Position numbers and translations under genes: made by a program. DNA of 64,000 nucleotides, from the NCBI RefSeq assembly GCF_018873765.1, contig NC_057921.1:68561557-68625556 (forward strand), read 5' to 3'. Source of the stretch: Telopea speciosissima. Lineage: Eukaryota; Streptophyta; Magnoliopsida; Proteales; Proteaceae. A model generated the notes under the pieces. It was not told the origin of the DNA and did no database searches. It saw nothing but the letters and a program-made list of their open reading frames with translations. Within the stretch, counting starts at the first letter, position 1; every line of letters begins with the position of its first letter. This document shows, piece by piece, positions 46,201 through 57,700 of the stretch.

Positions 46201-48305
46201 TCCTTCTTCTTTAGTATTCTGTTAAATAATTGGCTTATCCACTAATCACTGTCGTCGTTAGTTAACTAATTGTGGGTTATGTGTGTGTGGCGCATGAAGC
46301 CATACTTCCCAGTGCCTAAGGGCGAAGCGGCAACACAATACGTGCTGCGAAAGGTGGCACCAAGGCGAGTGTGGCCGCCAATAGCTTTTGGTGCATCCAT
46401 TGCTTGCTGGTACGAACATATCAGTCGGACGATTTGCCTGCTTATCTGCAAGAACCACCGCTTGTGGGAATTTCTCACCAAACTTGTCACCCGAAACAGG
46501 TAACCACCCCAAATGTCTTTTTAATTAGATTTATGACACATCCACCAGCTACTATTGGAATTCCAATACACTATAAAGTCAAAATTGAAATTGAAATTCT
46601 CCTCTCTTTGTTTTTTAATATCCTGAGGACTAGGGGAAGAAATGTGATTGGAGAGCTTTAATAGGGGAGATCTTTATCGTCTCCATTTATCTGCCTCCCA
46701 TTTTCTCTATTACATCTCATAGGGATGAAAATGACCATCCTATCCTTTGCTTGAATACATTGCCTGAGTGGGATCCAATCCTCCTATTAGATGTAATGGA
46801 AAAAATGGAATGACAGATAAATGGAGACAGATAATTTTTTAGGGGGAAGGGAGAATAGGGGATAGAGATAGGCCCCAAGGTGGTTTGAGTGTTAGGTCCC
46901 ACATGATGGAGAACTCCGGTTGTTTAACTCTCGTTGAAGAGGGTCTGGACTCCCAACAGAACGCACGCCTCTGTTTTTTTATTTTTACTTTTTACTTTTT
47001 ACTTTTTAGAGTAAGGTGGGGGCTACTAAGCTTTTGTTCACCTTACCAAAGGGAGAATGGAATTTTCATCCTTCCTGTCTAGAAGCCACATGGCAAACTA
47101 GGAAATTAACCAAGGAAGAGAATTTTCGATTGGATTTTAGCCTTTTAGAGTATAGGGGTTAATTCTACATCTTTGGGGGGGGGGGGGGGGAGAGCCTAAG
47201 TGCCTAACAGATTTTCTGGTTTCTTTCCTTAAGTTTGTCATCATTAGTACAGCACTAGCATATGAAAATTCCATCCTCCAACAGCCGTTCCTAATTTGGT
47301 AAGTGTATTAGGATGATGGAGAGGGGAGAAAGGGTACTAAATTAGAATGGGCAAGGGATCGTCACGTCACGCTGCCATTGTGTGATAGGATTCTCCCCAC
47401 ACTAAGGCCTAAGCCAATAGGAACATAAGAGAGGGTGGCAAACACAACTCGTACATTAATCATTTATATGTCACGGAGGAAGCACATGATACCGACACCG
47501 TGGACATATGTCATTAATTTTTTCTCTTAAAAGATAGAAAGATATATTATAATATCAATAGTCAAAAGAAGGTACTTAGTATTTATAATATCAAGTACAG
47601 AATTCACATTGTGAAGTAATACCATTGAGCTGTAGTCCATATACATGGGCCTCTATATCTTTTTTTTTTTTTTTTTTTTTTGAAATAATAAGAATGGGCC
47701 TCTCTATATCCAATCCCTGTAGATGTTGATCTTTCAATTCGGTGGGCCATCCATAGACGACTAATGTGTAGTAGATCTCTAAATGGCAAATTGAAAGTAT
47801 TAGTGAAACAAAGCAAGGGTGTGGGGCTTTAGAGGTGAGACCGTTGGTTGGACTGACCCCATAGCTTTTCTTCTTTTGTTTCACAAGTGTGACTGGAGAG
47901 GATTGTGTGCACAAGTTTTCAAAGTTGTATATGCTAAATTATATATATAATTAATAATTAGAAGATAATTACAGGATAAGGACGTATATGATGGAGGGGT
48001 TCTTTTGTCACACACACAACGCTGCATGGCATACCCTACACAACATCATCTGTGGGAGTGCCGGAAAAGTGAATGAGTATTTGGATGCCGTCCGGGAAAG
48101 GCTGGACTGCGAAGTGACCATATTCCATGGAAGCGACGATGAACTTCTCCCAGTGGACTGTAGCTACGCAGTTCAAACTAAAATACCAAGAGCTCGTGTT
48201 AAGGTGATCGAGAAGAAAGATCACATCACCATCGTTGTGGGAAGACAGAAAGCTTTTGCCAGGGAACTTGAGGAGATCTGGAAGAAGAAATCCAGTCGTG
48301 GTTGA
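45115..48305 (+). CDS. BDG: BODYGUARD-type alpha/beta hydrolase (4 exons, 488 aa)
   Basis: Extracellular alpha/beta-hydrolase-fold protein of the epidermis, needed in Arabidopsis for an intact cuticle. Exons 45115-45706, 45815-46158, 46300-46499 and 47975-48305 join in frame at GT-AG sites; the acceptor before exon 3 (GCATGAAG) has a weak pyrimidine tract. The N-terminus has a hydrophobic anchor or signal, then EAEWKPCYC, SDTLYSRPSL, TINSTIVEMLQ and PRWSDCDCITCTSW, all BODYGUARD hallmarks. The hydrolase domain starts at VLFIHGFISSSKFWTETVF. The nucleophile is Ser in VAHSLGCILALALAV, the acid is expected in FHGSDDELLPV, and the His is in KKDHITIVVGRQK near the end. Length is close to the 469 residues of Arabidopsis BDG. 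Introns carry (CT)n, a hairpin MITE and a micro-insert. No break was seen. Which BDG paralogue it is cannot be settled. Confidence 0.95.
46676..46832. repeat. Foldback MITE, family A copy 2 (BODYGUARD intron 3)
   Basis: The left arm ATCGTCTCCATTTATCTGCC is inverted at the right as ACAGATAAATGGAGACAGAT. The core ATGACCATCCTATCC and GGGATCCAATCC is shared with the copies at 14104 and 52474. Confidence 0.7.
47349..47440 (+). repeat. Dispersed repeat family B, fragment (BODYGUARD intron 3)
   Basis: GGGCAAGGGATCGTCACGTC followed by CACTAAGGCCTAAGCCAATAG matches one end of family B; the remainder is lost. Confidence 0.4.
47645..47710 (-). repeat. Poly(T) insert with target duplication (BODYGUARD intron 3)
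   Basis: ATGGGCCTCTATATC (47645-47659) and ATGGGCCTCTCTATATC (47694-47710) flank a run of about 22 T followed by GAAATAATAAGA. The right copy has one extra CT. Confidence 0.6.
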
Positions 48306-48331
48306 TTGATGGATGCCTTGATGGTCGACGT

Positions 48332-48622
48332 ACGTACGTACGTACGTACTTACCGTTCCTTCTTATTATTTATTTATTTGAGAAAACGGGGCGGATATAT
48401 GACCGACCCCACTGCACTGCAATGCACTGCACTGCACTGCAATGCACTGCAGAGAGTAAGAAACCCTGAATATCTTTTCTCCTTCTTCTTCTCAATTTCA
48501 TCCATCTCGATCTTGCTGGTTCAAGTGTGAATGAATGCTGAAAACTCAGCTGGCCCCCATGTGATTATAACCACCCATAAATTCTAAATTCTAAATTCTA
48601 AATTCTAAATTCTAAATTCTAG
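48332..48622 (+). repeat. Cluster of short tandem repeats 3' of the BODYGUARD gene
   Basis: Contains (ACGT)n at about 48332-48347, CACTGCACTGCAATG-type units at about 48407-48450 and a heptamer AAATTCT array at about 48577-48621. Confidence 0.9.
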
Positions 48623-49055
48623 AGAGAGATGTTTGATGATAATTACCTAAAGTTTTAAGTGAAAAAAAATTGATGGATAAGTAATACAGTGGTTTGTTTA
48701 TTACTTACTTGTTATTAGACCCATTAATTAATGGATAGCACTAGCTCTACCATGTATTGCAAATTTGTGATTGATTTCCATCTCCGTAAGTTGTTGATGG
48801 CATTAAACATATGAGTCACGTTAATGCACCTGTCAGCAAATATTAATTAATATCTTCTGTCCTGTAATAAATGTGATCGAGAACAATAGTAGTAGCATAA
48901 ATATTGCTTTTGATGGAGATGGAGGAGCTCTTGCTGGCCATGGACATTATTGGTTGGTTCTCATCACTCTCAGATGTCAGTAACCAACCATTGGATAGGA
49001 TAGGAAGTTATTATATATATATATATATATATGGCTCCTCTAAATATTTATATTT

Positions 49056-49121
<66 letters not shown>

Positions 49122-50136
49122 TAGAGTCTTCAATCATCTATCTAGTCTTAATATTATATCCCGGCCTTCACCCTCGGAACATCTTTTATATATATATATG
49201 TTCCAAGTATAAATTAGGTCACATCAAAGGGGCACCTTGGAAACATGGAAGGAGAGTATTGGCATAACCTACTCTGGTACCATGCATGTGAATATCCATT
49301 TATAAAAAGACTGGTCTAATGAAATGAAATGAAATGAAATGAAATGAGAGTGTTCAAGGAATATTAAGAAAGGGATTTATTCTTGTTGCGATTCAACGTG
49401 AAAGCAATTAATCTACATCAAATATGATGTGGAGACGTATAAGGACCTGGGCACACTCTCTTTTAAGACCAGCTAATTTTTCAAATATTTCTCACTCACT
49501 CAGATGTGGAATTTTGACATTTCTAACTTCCAATAATGCATCTTCGGGTTGGTTAATTAAATCAATGCCAGCAATCCAAAAATATAAGCTTATAATTAAT
49601 CTGGCCCACAAGGCGTCAGGCTTCGTGAGCAAGTTCCACCCTTGCTTTCTTTCTGGGTATAATTATAGCTTTGAATTCCACGCGCGATTGAATTCGATAC
49701 ATTGGTTTTCTATTTTCCTTCCAAATTCCAAACTTCCAATCTCTACTTAACTGCCCAGGCCCAGTAGTAGATATCTTTTCGGTTGAGTGTGGAAAACAGA
49801 TTACGTGCGAAGAAACGGGTAGCCTCAAAAGTCTTTTGCTGGACTAAGGTTTGCCAAGTCCATTGCCTGTTTAGTGTGTTTATGGACACTTCTCGGGAGC
49901 AAAGGAGAGGATTCAACCACATAATCCAATTAGCCAAGGACTGGATTTAAAAAATATGTAGTACGTAGTTCCTTACTTCCATGATGAGAGCCAAGGTAAG
50001 TTCATTAATTCAAACTTTTAAATAGGTATATTTTCTTAAAGAAAAGAGAGAGAGGGGAGGGAGGGAGGGAGGGACAGAGAAATCACACTATTTCGTGTAA
50101 AGTCTATCTTTCTATAACTAATGTACTTATCTAGAT
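48623..50136. other. Gene-free stretch
   Basis: Holds long (TA)n blocks at about 49014-49118 and (GAAAT)n at about 49319-49346. No gene recognised. Confidence 0.55.
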
Positions 50137-50320
50137 TGAGAATGGATCATCTGCACGTATCAACAGATGAACGTATATCTCAGAGTCAATCACATTTTAA
50201 TTTTATTTTCATAAAAACCCCTCCTCCACTTGTAAATGGCAAAAATAGGACAGGTGGTTGGCTCTTACTTGTACGTTCACCGGCCGGCCTGCTGGTACGT
50301 GCAGAGGAACTGAACCCACC
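50137..50320 (+). repeat. Repeat family D copy, uninterrupted
   Basis: GAGAATGGATCATCTGCACG at the left and, read inward from the right, CCTCTGCACGTACCAGCAG, so the ends are partly inverted. It matches the LINE-interrupted copy at 38578-39545 and serves as its empty site. Confidence 0.65.
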
Positions 50321-52224
50321 TAGATTCAATACATACATACATACATATATATATACTTCTTGTATCTCTTTAATATTCTCACTTTTTAAATATATTTTAC
50401 TCTGTTTCGTGCCCCCACATGCAAATTCCGAGTGTCTATAGAGTCTGTACTACTCAATAAGCAAGACCACCTAATTTGATTTAAAGTATATTGAAAGTAA
50501 GAGAAATGGTGTGGTGGGTTGTACATTGGCTAAAGCTAGACCTTAGAACGAATTGAAGGTAAAAGGCAAGGATTATATATATATAGTGTTTGGTTGCTAG
50601 CTATATATCCTCGATCAACTCTCCCATGTTATACGCTTTGTGTCACAGGTTGGTGAAAGATTTAACCTAACCATTGCGGAACTCTTCTAATTAAACGAGG
50701 AGAGTGATCGAGTTTCCAATTATAATTCACTCCATAAGAAACACCTAGAAAGATCAAAAGATAGGACAGAAAACATGGGTTGGGGATCGGAGGATCCATT
50801 TTAGTGAACGATCCAGTAATCATTCTAGACTGTGTTTGTTACGTATTTTAGGTCTATTATCTCCCATTCTGAGACGATATATAAAAACAAATTAAGACAC
50901 GTTAATACATAATATAATTCTAAATGAGTTTTCCATTATCATCTCAGAATGTGAAATTGACCTAAAATGCATATAGGATACAGGTCACCATTTTAGGAAT
51001 TAACCTCTTTTTTGCCACATGAGCTATTTATAACACATATCCATATATAATATAATTAAACACGTGCGCCAACAAACATTACCATGTGATGAAAATGTCG
51101 TCTCAACTGGATCTCCTTTGCCTAATTTTCAGCTATGTATGTCCTTATCTCCAATAAGCTTGGGCACCAGCCCATGGGCCAATTAACGACCAAGCTTGGC
51201 TTAGGGTTTGAACGGGCTGCTTAGATTGGGTTTGGACTTGTCTATCTCAAGCTTGGGCCAAGATGGAGCAGACAAAGCCATGTAAGACTAAGCCTAACTA
51301 CTATTAATTAAATGGGCCTCATAACTACTAATTAATTTCACAAACCAATTGATGTTTGGGTGTTTTTGCTTTGTTGGTCTTTGGTGAATGTCACATTTTT
51401 TTTTTATGAACTTTGTCTCCATCACCAACTTGCTATGAGGGCTATAAACATGGGTTGGCTACTATTTGCCAGAAAAAAATTTGCTGCTACAAGGCTAGCA
51501 GCCAAGGAAATAAAATAATTCACTTCCCCTTTTATTTCATAAATACCCTCCTAGATTTTAGTATTTTTTAAAATATCCAGCCTTTAAGATTCCATTTTCT
51601 TGGCTGCCAGCCTTATAGCGTGTACCAGCAAAAATTCATCCCTCTTTGCATGTGATGATAACCCATACATGGAGATACATCGATTTTTGGGCGAATGGGA
51701 TCTAGATTATATAAGCCCCTTATCAAATTTGATTGTTTATGTAAATGGACAGCTTTTTGCTATCCCAAATTCCCAATTGCCACAAGTCACACTCTCTTTA
51801 AGACTTTTTCCCCTTTCAATCCCAACAATCCATGTTCTTTGAATAAGGTCGTCTGTTTCAAATAATTTTCAAAAGTTACTCCAAGAAGTAACTCAGTTGG
51901 CACGCAAGGGATTACACCTCAGGAAGGACAGATCCTAAGCTCGATTCTTCTTTATCCCTTGGGTCCATTTGAATGAGGTTATATACATGCATGGTTCTCA
52001 TGGACGGTGGAGAGGAGAGACAGAGAGAAAGTATATATGCACATCATTAATTAATCTTTTAGACCTAAGGTTTGCGATGAGCTTGGGCCGTTTCAACTTT
52101 CAATTCAATTGAAGAAGTCCTCTTTTAGAGGAATTGGCTTTGGAAAAAATAAAGGGAAAGGATGGGGAGGAGTCAAGCAATCCTCACTGATCTCATCGAA
52201 TCGAAAATCATGTGGAATCACGGA
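50321..52224. other. Gene-free stretch with a MITE
   Basis: A Tourist-like hairpin lies at 50828-50990. The stretch at 51160-51330 is rich in GCTTGGGC-type words. No gene seen. Confidence 0.5.
50828..50990. mobile_element. Tourist-like MITE
   Basis: The left end GACTGTGTTTGTTACGTATT and TTTTAGGTC pair with the right-hand GACCTAAAATGCATATAGG. The inner TCTGAGACGAT and ATCATCTCAGA are also inverted. Confidence 0.55.
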
Positions 52225-52388
52225 TTTGGGTCCTCTGTAGCGTGACATGGTGTGTAGTACATCCGATAGTCCGCAGTGCTCAGGCATGCAGCCCAACACA
52301 CAAGTTGGGTGTTGGGCTGGATGCCCAAGCATTGGGGGCCATTGGATGTGCACAACACACCATGTCGCGCTACAGAGGAGACCAAAAC
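52225..52388. repeat. Hairpin repeat of 164 bp
   Basis: The left arm GTCCTCTGTAGCGTGACATG and the right arm, ending CATGTCGCGCTACAGAGGAG, are inverted. The inner arms continue through ACATCC/GGATGT and CAGCCCAACA/TGTTGGGCTG to a tight loop near 52308. Confidence 0.75.
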
Positions 52389-52473
52389 CTACGCGTGGAA
52401 TCACTAGCACGCCTTAGCCAAAAAAGAAGTCGTCGTCAAGGCCAACACGCAGTGTCACTAACACACACACCTT

Positions 52474-52624
52474 TATCCTCTCAATTACATTGCCCGTACT
52501 TGACGTCAAGTACATCTAACAGAGGAAGCAGAAATGACTATCCTACCCCCTACCCGAGGTGGGGTCCACCTCCCTCTATTAGATGTACTTGATGTCAAAT
52601 ACGGACAATATAATTGAGAGGATA
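52474..52624. repeat. Foldback MITE, family A copy 3
   Basis: TATCCTCTCAATTACATTG at the left is inverted at the right as AATATAATTGAGAGGATA. The inner palindromic ACTTGACGTCAAGTACATCT pairs with AGATGTACTTGATGTCAA. The core has ATGACTATCCTACCC and GGGGTCCACC. Confidence 0.8.
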
Positions 52625-52850
52625 AAAATTCCACACACACGCTTTTCCGTTTCAAGAGGAAGGTACGTTGTACGTGGGTGGGGCATTTAAACTAACGTTG
52701 AAATTCATCAAGTAAAACTTAGGAGGATGAGGAGTACGTGCATCATCTGTCAACAAATTTGACCTCATTCACCTTCCGATATTTCCAAATTTTGTAGACA
52801 ATTAAGTGGATCTTAAGGTCTTCATGTCACATTATCAGAAATTTCAATCC

Positions 52851-53285
52851 AAATTCCTTTTCTTACGTTTTTAACTAGGGATCTAAAGGAGGAGAAAAAG
52901 GACTAATATAATAATACACTCATTTTTATCCCACATTGAAAGATTTACGAAGATAAGAAGGGAATAAGAGTCAATAACTAAGAGTGGGAGATGGCAAATT
53001 CCTTTTCTTACGTTTTTAACTAGGGATCTAAAGGAGTAGAAAAATGACTAAGATAATAATACACTCATTTTTGTCCCACATTGAAAGATTTACGAAGATA
53101 AGAAGTGAATATGAGTCAATAACTAAAAGTGGGAGATGGCAAATTCCTTTTCTTACGTTTATAAATAGGGATCTAAAGGAAGAGAAAAATGACTAAGACA
53201 ATAATACATTCATTTTTGTCCCACAATGAAAGATTTACGAAAATAAGAAGCGAATAAGAGTCAATAGCTAAGAGTGGGAGATGGT
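52851..53285 (+). repeat. Three tandem copies of a 145-bp unit
   Basis: Copies begin at 52851, 52996 and 53141, each with AAATTCCTTTTCTTACGTTT, then CTAGGGATCTAAAGGA, a CCCACATTGAAAGATTTACG phrase and AGAGTGGGAGATGG at the end. The period is constant at 145 and the copies differ at about 5-10%. No open frame is kept across copies. Confidence 0.92.
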
Positions 53286-53332
53286 GAATTAAATCAAAGT
53301 TTATAGATCCAACGGGATAGCTTTCTTGACAA

Positions 53333-53383
53333 GAACCAACACTTGTTTATCATAAAAAAAACAAACGATTAGGACCAACACTT
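53333..53383 (+). repeat. Tail-only micro-insert with 10-bp duplication
   Basis: ACCAACACTT at 53335-53344 and 53374-53383 flanks GTTTATCATAAAAAAAAC plus a few bases. Confidence 0.55.
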
Positions 53384-53859
53384 CAATTAATAAGAGGTCA
53401 TGAATGAGAAAAAAAAAATCTTGATTATTATTGGACTAACTAAATGGTCTAATTTATAGAATAGGGCTAGGCTTAGACTGAAATATTTCAACCCAACCTA
53501 GGGTTGGGCCGGACTTGGGCTGAGCCATGGAAACTATGGGCTGGGTTTGGGTTTTCAAAAAAACCTGATCCAGCCCGATTGCACCCCTAGATGATATTAT
53601 AAAATGACCGACACTAAACCCATGGTGAAGATGGAATCTTCACAACTAAGGACATTACATATAAGCCCTCTTTGGATTACCATAGGGAAGGATATTTTTC
53701 ACTTGGGTGGTAATGTGGTATCAGACCAGATAAGGTTTTAAAATGGTCTAAAAAACCAAGGTTTCAATATTTTGACGGGCTGAGCATAGACACATACATG
53801 ATACATGTAAATAATCCCACCCTTTGGCTTCTGCTCTCTCACACTCTCTTTCTCTCCAA

Positions 53860-53908
53860 AGTCTGAACACAGTTTACCAAAAAAAAAAAAAAAAAGTCTG
53901 AACACAGT
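53860..53908 (+). repeat. Tail-only micro-insert in the 5' leader of the GIF gene
   Basis: AGTCTGAACACAGT stands at 53860-53873 and 53895-53908. Only TTACC and a run of about 16 A lie between them. The second copy ends 18 bases before the start codon, so the insert probably lies in the transcribed leader. Confidence 0.75.
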
Positions 53909-53926
53909 AGCAGCTCCAAGGAAGTA

Positions 53927-54687
53927 ATGCAGCAGTCACAGCAGATGCTTCCCATGATTCCTTCATTTCCTCCGAGAAACATCACAACGGAACAGATTCA
54001 GAAGGTGCGATTCCATTTTTATTATCATGTCCTCTCCTCAATTTTAGGGATTTCCTTTTTCTTCTTCTCTTTCTTTCCGCACGGGTCTTCCAGTTATCCG
54101 GAAGATATTCGATTTCAGGCCCTCTCTAAATAATATTACTTTTCCTTCCGTTGCTTCTTCCAAGTGCTTATGCAGTGTGTTTGATCCACTTAAGGTTTGC
54201 ATGCATTTGTTTTCCCAGCTGTTTAAATTTTGTATTTTTTTTACCCTGAGTTGGGCCGTCGAATCACGGGAACCGTGCTTTCAAATCACCTGAACTCTAC
54301 GGATGGTTTTTTGCCTACTTCTTCGCAGGATTTCTAATATTTCTTCATTTCCTCAAACTAGAAGTTCAGTTATTATCGATGCCCAATATTACTCTGCTAC
54401 TTTAATGTTCTTCAGCCTTCGATAGTGAATCTCCCCCTGGCTCAATGCTCTTGGCCAGTAAATATCACTGTTCTCTTATTCCAACAAGACCACGTCACAT
54501 TGTTACACATATGAAACTAGTGGGATATGGGACTCTGCCAACCCTGATATATGCTAAGATTACTTTTTAATTTATAGAGTTACCTCTTACGTTGAACTAA
54601 ACAATGGGACTTATAGATAAAATGTGTCATATTTCATGGTCAAGGATATAAATATAAGTACCCCCCCCCCCCCCTTTTTTTTTTTTT

Positions 54688-54719
<32 letters not shown>

Positions 54720-57700
54720 GGTGTTCAAAGTAGCAATGTTATCTTTACCAAGTGGGAAAGAAAAGAATGAAGAACATTAAATTCTTTTTGCTTCCTGTTT
54801 GATGGCTTTAACAATTGATGTCATATCTGTAATCTTTATGATGCCACATATTCAATGTTCCATTCTATCTAGGCCTCCCTAGATGCTTGCCCAGTGACAT
54901 GGAAATTTGAAGAGAATGAGGAGATTGTTGTCTTTAATATCCATTCCTCTTCAAGGATGTGTCTAAATGTTGTTAATAGCAGCTTTGAAACTACACTTAT
55001 AGACACCCTTGAAGGTACTCCATCTCTATATTGTGTTTGTACTTTGCCTAATATTGAAGGTTAGTGGTAGTCCTTTGTCCTTTGATAAAAACCTGGAAAA
55101 GAAATGAGTGGGAAGTATTAAACTTTTGACAGTTGTGTTCTGGACTGGAGTAAACTTTTTCCTGGCTTTCCACTCTGTTGCTCTCTTTTGTTCCTTGACT
55201 GAGCAATTACCCCGTCTGTTATTATTAGTTTTGTTATTACTATTACATAACTTAGCGTGGATGTTTTTGAACTCTCGGATAGACTGCCGCAATCCCCCCC
55301 CCCCCACATCCCTTTTGGATAATAATTAAAGGACTGTGCCATGATTATTAAAGGATATAAAATGGACAAAGCCCCATCTCTCCCCTAAATGGAACTGTTT
55401 ATTTATCCACACCATCTGTTCAACCATCCTTTTGTGAGATAATTGTAGCTTATCAGCTGGTCCAAAACTGGTATTTTTTGTAGACTACTGGGTTTTTTTC
55501 CATGTGGTATTTGTACCAAGATCAAAAGTAATAGAAGCTACTCTATGCAATGCTCTGTTACGTTTTTTAAGCATTGCAAAATTAATAATAAATGCTCAGT
55601 TATATGGTGAAATATATTGTATAATATACTTTATTCATTCCTGCCTATCATCTTTCTAGTGTACATATGCTACTGTCAACATTTGAATGGGATGGCCAAG
55701 CAAAGATTAATGTAGCCGATCCCAAACAGTTGGGATTAGGCTTAGTTGAGTTTAGTATACCACTATTAAAATGTAGGGAGAATGTTCTCAGTGGAGCCTC
55801 CACCACCGCCCCCATAATCTGCCTCTCTCCTCTGCCCATATGCGTCATTTCACATGGGGAAGAGAAAGAGAATGTGGGGGGCGCTGGCAGAAGCTGCGCT
55901 CCCGCACAGAGAACATTCCCTAAAATTTATGTGCTTATAATAAATGTTTAATCTTAATGTATTTGTGTTTTCCACTAACTAATGGCTATATCTGTAAGTT
56001 CTCCCCTCCAAACTTTTGTTCATAACTGCTACTTCTTGGTTTCATTACGCTTCAATGTCTTTAATCGTAATTGCTGCTCCTGGAACTTGGAGAGTTGACT
56101 GTCTCACCTGTGCTTCTAAAGCCGTAATGCAGTATGGGTATATCCTATTAATGTTGTCACTTAAACTTGTCTTTGTCAAGATCTTAATGACTCTATTTGG
56201 AAGGCCAATGATATTTTTCAGGGACCTCATTTGTTGGATTATTTGATGGATTAAGTGGCCCATAACTTGTGGTTCTAATGTTGATGATATCTTATTCTTT
56301 ATGCAGTTCCTGGACGAAAACAAAAAGTTGATTTTGGCAATTTTGGACAATCAAAACCTTGGAAAATTGGCCGAATGTGCCCAGTAAGTGACTAATCTCT
56401 GGGTATACCTATACAGGCACCCATCGTATTACAATGAAGAATTCTCATTTAGTTTCTGGTTTTGAGTGACCAATTCCTGCAACTTTTCTTCGCAGAAAGT
56501 GTCTTTCAGTAAATATTTATCCCATATACAGAGGTCAGTGACAGATAATGCACATCATCTTTCTTTTGTTCATGGGAGTTATTTGTTGGCCAAAAGGCCC
56601 AAATCAACCTTTTGAACCTTTTGCATATACTTAGCAAACTATAAAGATTATATGGTTGACTGTTTAGCGCCGAAACTAGAACAAAATCTTTAACACTATT
56701 CAAGGTGAATACCCAGACATAGATACAGGACCTTTTCTACAGATTTGTTTTCTTTGGTGTCCAGCTGAAACGAGAGCTATTATTCTTCCACTGATATGTT
56801 TCTCAACTAACTTGTTGCGCCTAACAGTTACCTGATACTTTTATGATTTTGGTGCATAAATCTTATCTAAGTTTAGTAGTTGATGTATCCACATCTCATA
56901 ATTTACGTAGGTTCTAAAATATATTTTTACCTGCTGATTTTAAGGAAACTGCTAGCCTCATCTGTGTTGGATGATGCATGCTTGGGATCCCTGCCCTGAA
57001 GTGAAGCACACCCCCCCCCCCCCCCAAAAAAAAAAAAAAAAAAAAGGTCCACTGCATGGCTGAGATTCCCACTGTGTAGGACTTCTCTTGATTCCAAATA
57101 CTGTTATCCTGGTGCACTTTCTGTTGATCTTGCTATCCTATTGTATGTTATGGTCATGTATTCTTAAATGAAATACTTGCTTACTGCGGCCTTGGGGAGG
57201 GGGTTGGAAGGGTGGAGGGGAACCAAAACAAAGAAAGAAGTGAAGGAGAGAGAGAGAAGTTGAAGATACAAACCAAGGTGGTTTTGCAGGTGCCATTTGC
57301 ACTTTCATGGACTTCAAGGATAGATCGATTTCAGAAACCTTGAGTAAATTACCCTTCTGTTAATCATGCATCCATGCTTATATTATATTCAGAATTTTCT
57401 TGCACTGGAAATTTCAGTCTCAAATGACGGGTTGAATCAGGTTGGTAATTCATGGGAAGCTTTAACAAATTAAATTAAGGTAAACTTTTATAAGATGACT
57501 GTAGGACTAGCCATCCTTTATAGAACAGTCATTGGCCTGTGCCAACCCAAAATCATTCAGGATATGTCTTAGATGCTGACTTTGAGGATGCACTCATTTT
57601 ATTGTCAGGGCTCTCTCTTCCAATTTTAGGATTTGCACGATCTAATAAATATTGAAGATTTAATCTTTGGAGGAATGTGTTAGTGGATGATACTAGCCAT

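Noticed and set aside
48904-49212. 102-residue frame of Ile-Tyr repeats
   Set aside because: Produced by (TA)n microsatellites.
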